Shown: positions 60,767 to 64,000 of the stretch, in pieces
How positions within the stretch are numbered: position 1 is the first letter of the stretch
Layout of the letters: each line of letters begins with the position of its first letter
Assembly (NCBI RefSeq): GCF_020283565.1
Contig: NC_060062.1
Location: 17,704,127 to 17,768,126, forward strand
Origin: Trifolium pratense
Lineage: Eukaryota; Streptophyta; Magnoliopsida; Fabales; Fabaceae
Direction: 5' to 3'
DNA: 64,000 bases
Notes under the pieces: generated by a model
Seen by the model: the letters and a program-made list of their open reading frames with translations, nothing else
What the model was told of the DNA's origin: nothing
The model's database searches: none
Made by a program: the position numbers and the translations under genes

Positions 60767-61653
60767 AGTTTCAGGGTTGTCTAGAGTTGTGTTGGCCTTG
60801 CTTATGTACAAATTAATCATCTATGATTCTATATTTACTTTGATTCTGCATGTTTGATTACTACCCTTTGAGCTTGTTATCCCAGTAAAAATTGCATGGT
60901 CAGTGTTGGAGAAAGATTGACACAATTAAGTGCAGTAAATAAGGGCTAGTCTTGGCAGTTTGCAAAATGTAATATAAGCCATTATTACCTCTTGATTATG
61001 GTGTAATATTACTAATATTGTTATGAATGTGTTTGGGGTGCAATATGGTTTACGGGGTTTAGAAAAGTTGCCTGTAGAAGAACATTCAAGATATTGTTTT
61101 GTGAGAACTTTGGTTTAAAAATATATAATAGAAGTTTTCACCAAACTTACATGGATAATTGTCATCTCTGAAAATGACTATATTTTCTTTTCTATTATTC
61201 AAAATGTTTTCTTTTGAAAAATAGAAGTATCTATACTGGTTACATTATTCCATTGCTTTTATTTTGGTATTAACCTTCTGGTTTCCGGGAGAAGGGAGTC
61301 TAATAATTTAGAGTCCGAATTCTGGTTCTCCAGAACTATTCGTCCTAGGAGGATCTCATTAACCACTTGAGCACAATTACTTGGTTTACATTGTTCTATT
61401 ACTTTAGAAACTAAAATATTGAATATCAGACCTGAACATTTTCTTCCATCATCATTTTCCAAGAGGAATGAATTGCTTCAAAGATTTTTCACAACAAAAA
61501 ATCACATAGAAAGATGATATGGAAGCTTTTATTCCTTGCATTACTGATCAATGCTAGTGACCACAATTCTCATTTGATAAATTAAAATTACTTTTACAAT
61601 GGAATCATCTCCCAGGGGCTCGGTTCCAGTCAAAATCCAAAGGGACTAGCCTG
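60767..61653. other. ARF4 and IVD 3' flanks
   Basis: The convergent 3' UTRs of ARF4 (plus) and IVD (minus) should lie here. A minus frame at 61259-61462 encodes GRKCSGL and KVIEQCKPSNCAQVVNEIL, which weakly resembles the first helices of the DP/E2F winged helix (KV...YNEVADEL). If real it is an isolated remnant. Confidence 0.4.
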
Positions 61654-62783
61654 TCATTGCTCCTTGAAGAGGTCGCGTCCAATAATCATTCTTCTAATCT
61701 CACTTGTTCCTGCACCGATCTCGTAGAGTTTAGCATCTCTAAGGAGACGACCGGTTGGATACTCATTAACATAGCCATTCCCACCTAAACATTGTATCGC
61801 CTGCAAAGCGACCTGAGTTGCTCTTTCAGCTGCACAAAGTATAACTCCAGCACAATCCTGAAATTAGCAGCAAAAAGCATGTTTTACAATGAATCGTTTG
61901 ATGTAAACAGAAAAATAGTATTATGAGACATTTTAGAAACAATAACATTTCAAGAATGATAGTTTTATTTTTATACTTTTAATAGTTTATGGAACGAGTT
62001 TCAACTCTCTCTGTAATGCTAGCATTCCTAATCTTATCTCGTTTCGTCTAGTATTATGGAACGAGTTTCACTAATAGATAACAATCCTTTTAAAAAAGCC
62101 GAATAATGATATGTACATTTTCATGAAAAGAGAAAATAATAACTTGATAACACGATATTAACAAGATACAGATATGAGGAGGCACCTTTGAGTCAACTCT
62201 CCCATTGTCACAGTCCCGAGCTACAGAATACACATAAGACCTGAAATAAAGAATGTTATAGAACGTCGTGCAAACTTATTTAGCAGGACAAAATAGCACC
62301 ATGACAGTAGAACCTTCTACCTTGAGGACTGTAAAGAAGTATACATGTCAGCAACTTTCCCCTATAACAAAGGCACCAATCGATAGTGAGCTAAGATTCA
62401 CATACAATGCAGATGGCATGATAACCGGAGAAAATAAATAATGTAGCCAATGAAATTAACCTGTATAAACTGAAACTCTCCAATAGGACGACCAAATTGC
62501 TCTCTTTGTCGGACATAAGGAAGGACAACATCAAGACATGACTGCATAATACCAACGGGACCAGCCGCTAAAACAAGTCTTTCCAGATCCAGCCCAGACA
62601 TCATGACATAGACTCCTGAAAAAAAATCAAAATATTGTTGATACTTAACATAACAAAAGTGGTTTTGCATCAGAGAGTATACATTGTAAAAATCGACAGA
62701 AAAACTAATGACTCTAGTTCTTTTGAGACTTTCTCCCGACTATGAGACTGTTTGGATTCACTTGAAAAAGAAATTGCAAGACT

Positions 62784-62814
<31 letters not shown>

Positions 62815-64000
62815 ATTAAGACTACAAAAGAAATTGCAGACCTTTCCCTTCTTTCCCAAGAACATTTTCTTCTGGAACAAAGCAATTCTCGAAGACAAGC
62901 TCGCATCTGCCCACAAAATTACATCTTATCAGTAAAAGCAAGTGGTTTAAAATGGATTAAATATAGCAAAGTTCATATGGAACATGCATACATACGTATC
63001 ACTTCCTCGCATCCCTAGTTTATCCAATTTCTGGGCAGTACTGAATCTGTAGAAAAACATCAATGACAGTCAGGTTTTCATCTTTCACTTCTATTTTTAT
63101 TTTCATTGTCATCAAATGATTTATCATATAAGCAATGCCTCATCCTTTCAACCATGTGAGGATTTTCTTTTTAATTCCCCGATATAAATTATATGTTATT
63201 TATCGGTAATCATGACTCTTTTCTCCTCATTAACTTTCAGAGAAGGATATTTGACCGCTATAAACTAAGGAATCAAATTTGAACTACTTGATGCTAAAAG
63301 GTTTCACTACTTGATGCTCAATATTGGATAACTTTTTGTCAAGGTTCAGTACAATTACCCAGGCATTCCCTTCTCGATGATGAATGCAGTGATTCCTTTT
63401 GATCCTGCTGTTATGTCTGTTTTTGCATAGACAACCTGATTGAATTCAACACAATTAAATGTGTGCTATACATTCTCGGAATATGTCTAGACTATTACAG
63501 CTGGCTTTATACTATATATATGTAATATGTGGTCCGCATTGATTATCTAAACATATATGGTTTACTTTGTCCGCGTTGATTTTTTATGCATGCATGAAAA
63601 AATAAAGCCTTATGACATATTGATCTTTTTCTGTCATTTTGCAATCAGGCCCATAGATCATGACAATGATATGTTGTTCCGCGAAAACTCTGTCAAAATC
63701 ACAAATTGAGGCAACATTTCCCTTTTAACATTCTAACCAGAACACAGACAATGCAAATAGCATGGAAAAAAGCAATAAAATTTAAAGAAACATACTAATG
63801 TTTGAGCAACTGGCCCATTAGTACACCACATTTTGTTCCCATTAAGTACATATCCCCCGTCTACACGATCAGCCTTGCATTTCATGCTGACAACATCAGA
63901 TCCAGCTGCAGAAATGACAAATTCAATTGGCAAAGTCCTTGGAATATCTAAATACTTATGATACTAACTATTCAATTGCACAAATCTTACAATTTGGCTC
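61654..64000 (-). CDS. IVD: Isovaleryl-CoA dehydrogenase, 3' part (5' end outside window)
   Basis: This mitochondrial FAD enzyme oxidises isovaleryl-CoA in leucine breakdown and passes electrons to ETF. Nine exons are visible on the minus strand: 64000-63991 (partial), 63905-63796, 63435-63359, 63046-62996, 62906-62842, 62615-62461, 62361-62321, 62240-62186 and 61857-61654. Phases match throughout. Motifs in order are [136 protein letters not shown] and [17 protein letters not shown]. All are acyl-CoA dehydrogenase signatures; the [11 protein letters not shown] segment holds the catalytic region peculiar to the family. The N-terminal transit peptide lies beyond 64000. It converges with ARF4. 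Confidence 0.95.
62789..62817. repeat. (AAT)n microsatellite in an IVD intron
   Basis: About nine AAT units between the exons at 62615 and 62842. Confidence 0.85.

Noticed and set aside
61259..61462. DP/E2F-like gene between ARF4 and IVD
   Set aside because: Only a weak match over about 20 residues, with a stop just upstream and no following RRRVYD-type motif. Not enough to call a gene.

Overview
The window is nuclear DNA from a legume, almost certainly Medicago or a close relative in the IRLC clade. It is AT-rich and has plant introns. It carries two genes for small secreted cysteine-cluster peptides of the NCR type, which are known only from that clade. Five protein-coding loci look functional: an INDETERMINATE DOMAIN (IDD) zinc-finger transcription factor on the minus strand at 16.1-18.1 kb, an NCR peptide gene on plus at 26.0 kb, a SEC61 beta gene on minus at 30.0-30.4 kb, a second NCR gene on minus at 31.6-31.9 kb, and the auxin response factor ARF4 on plus at 55.8-60.8 kb. 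The 3' part of isovaleryl-CoA dehydrogenase (IVD, minus) converges on ARF4 and runs off the right edge.

The left 13 kb is dominated by one 12,049-bp Athila-type Ty3/gypsy retrotransposon on the minus strand. Its boundaries are exact: 1312-bp LTRs with two differences seen, a 5-bp target duplication AAAAC, a primer-binding site matching the 3' end of tRNA-Asp, and a polypurine tract. It landed inside a Stowaway-like MITE and split it. Its gag-pol frame and its second ORF each carry one in-frame stop, although the element is very young.

From 18 to 55 kb the window is mostly transposon debris around the small genes. There are two 1.4-kb solo LTRs of one family, one nested in an older relative; three tandem Helitron ends; MITEs of Stowaway, Tourist, hAT-like and foldback types; a SINE with a target duplication; three LINE remnants; and fragments of host-type genes (plant mobile domain, a CrRLK1L receptor kinase). 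The stretch from 36 to 55 kb has no gene that I can support.

The two NCR genes are inverted copies of each other. The similarity covers the promoter, both exons and the 3' flank, and the pair brackets SEC61 beta. ARF4 keeps both tasiR-ARF target sites, so post-transcriptional control by the TAS3 pathway is expected. Exon structures were worked out by eye from splice signals, reading frame and family similarity. Repeat edges are approximate unless a target duplication is given.
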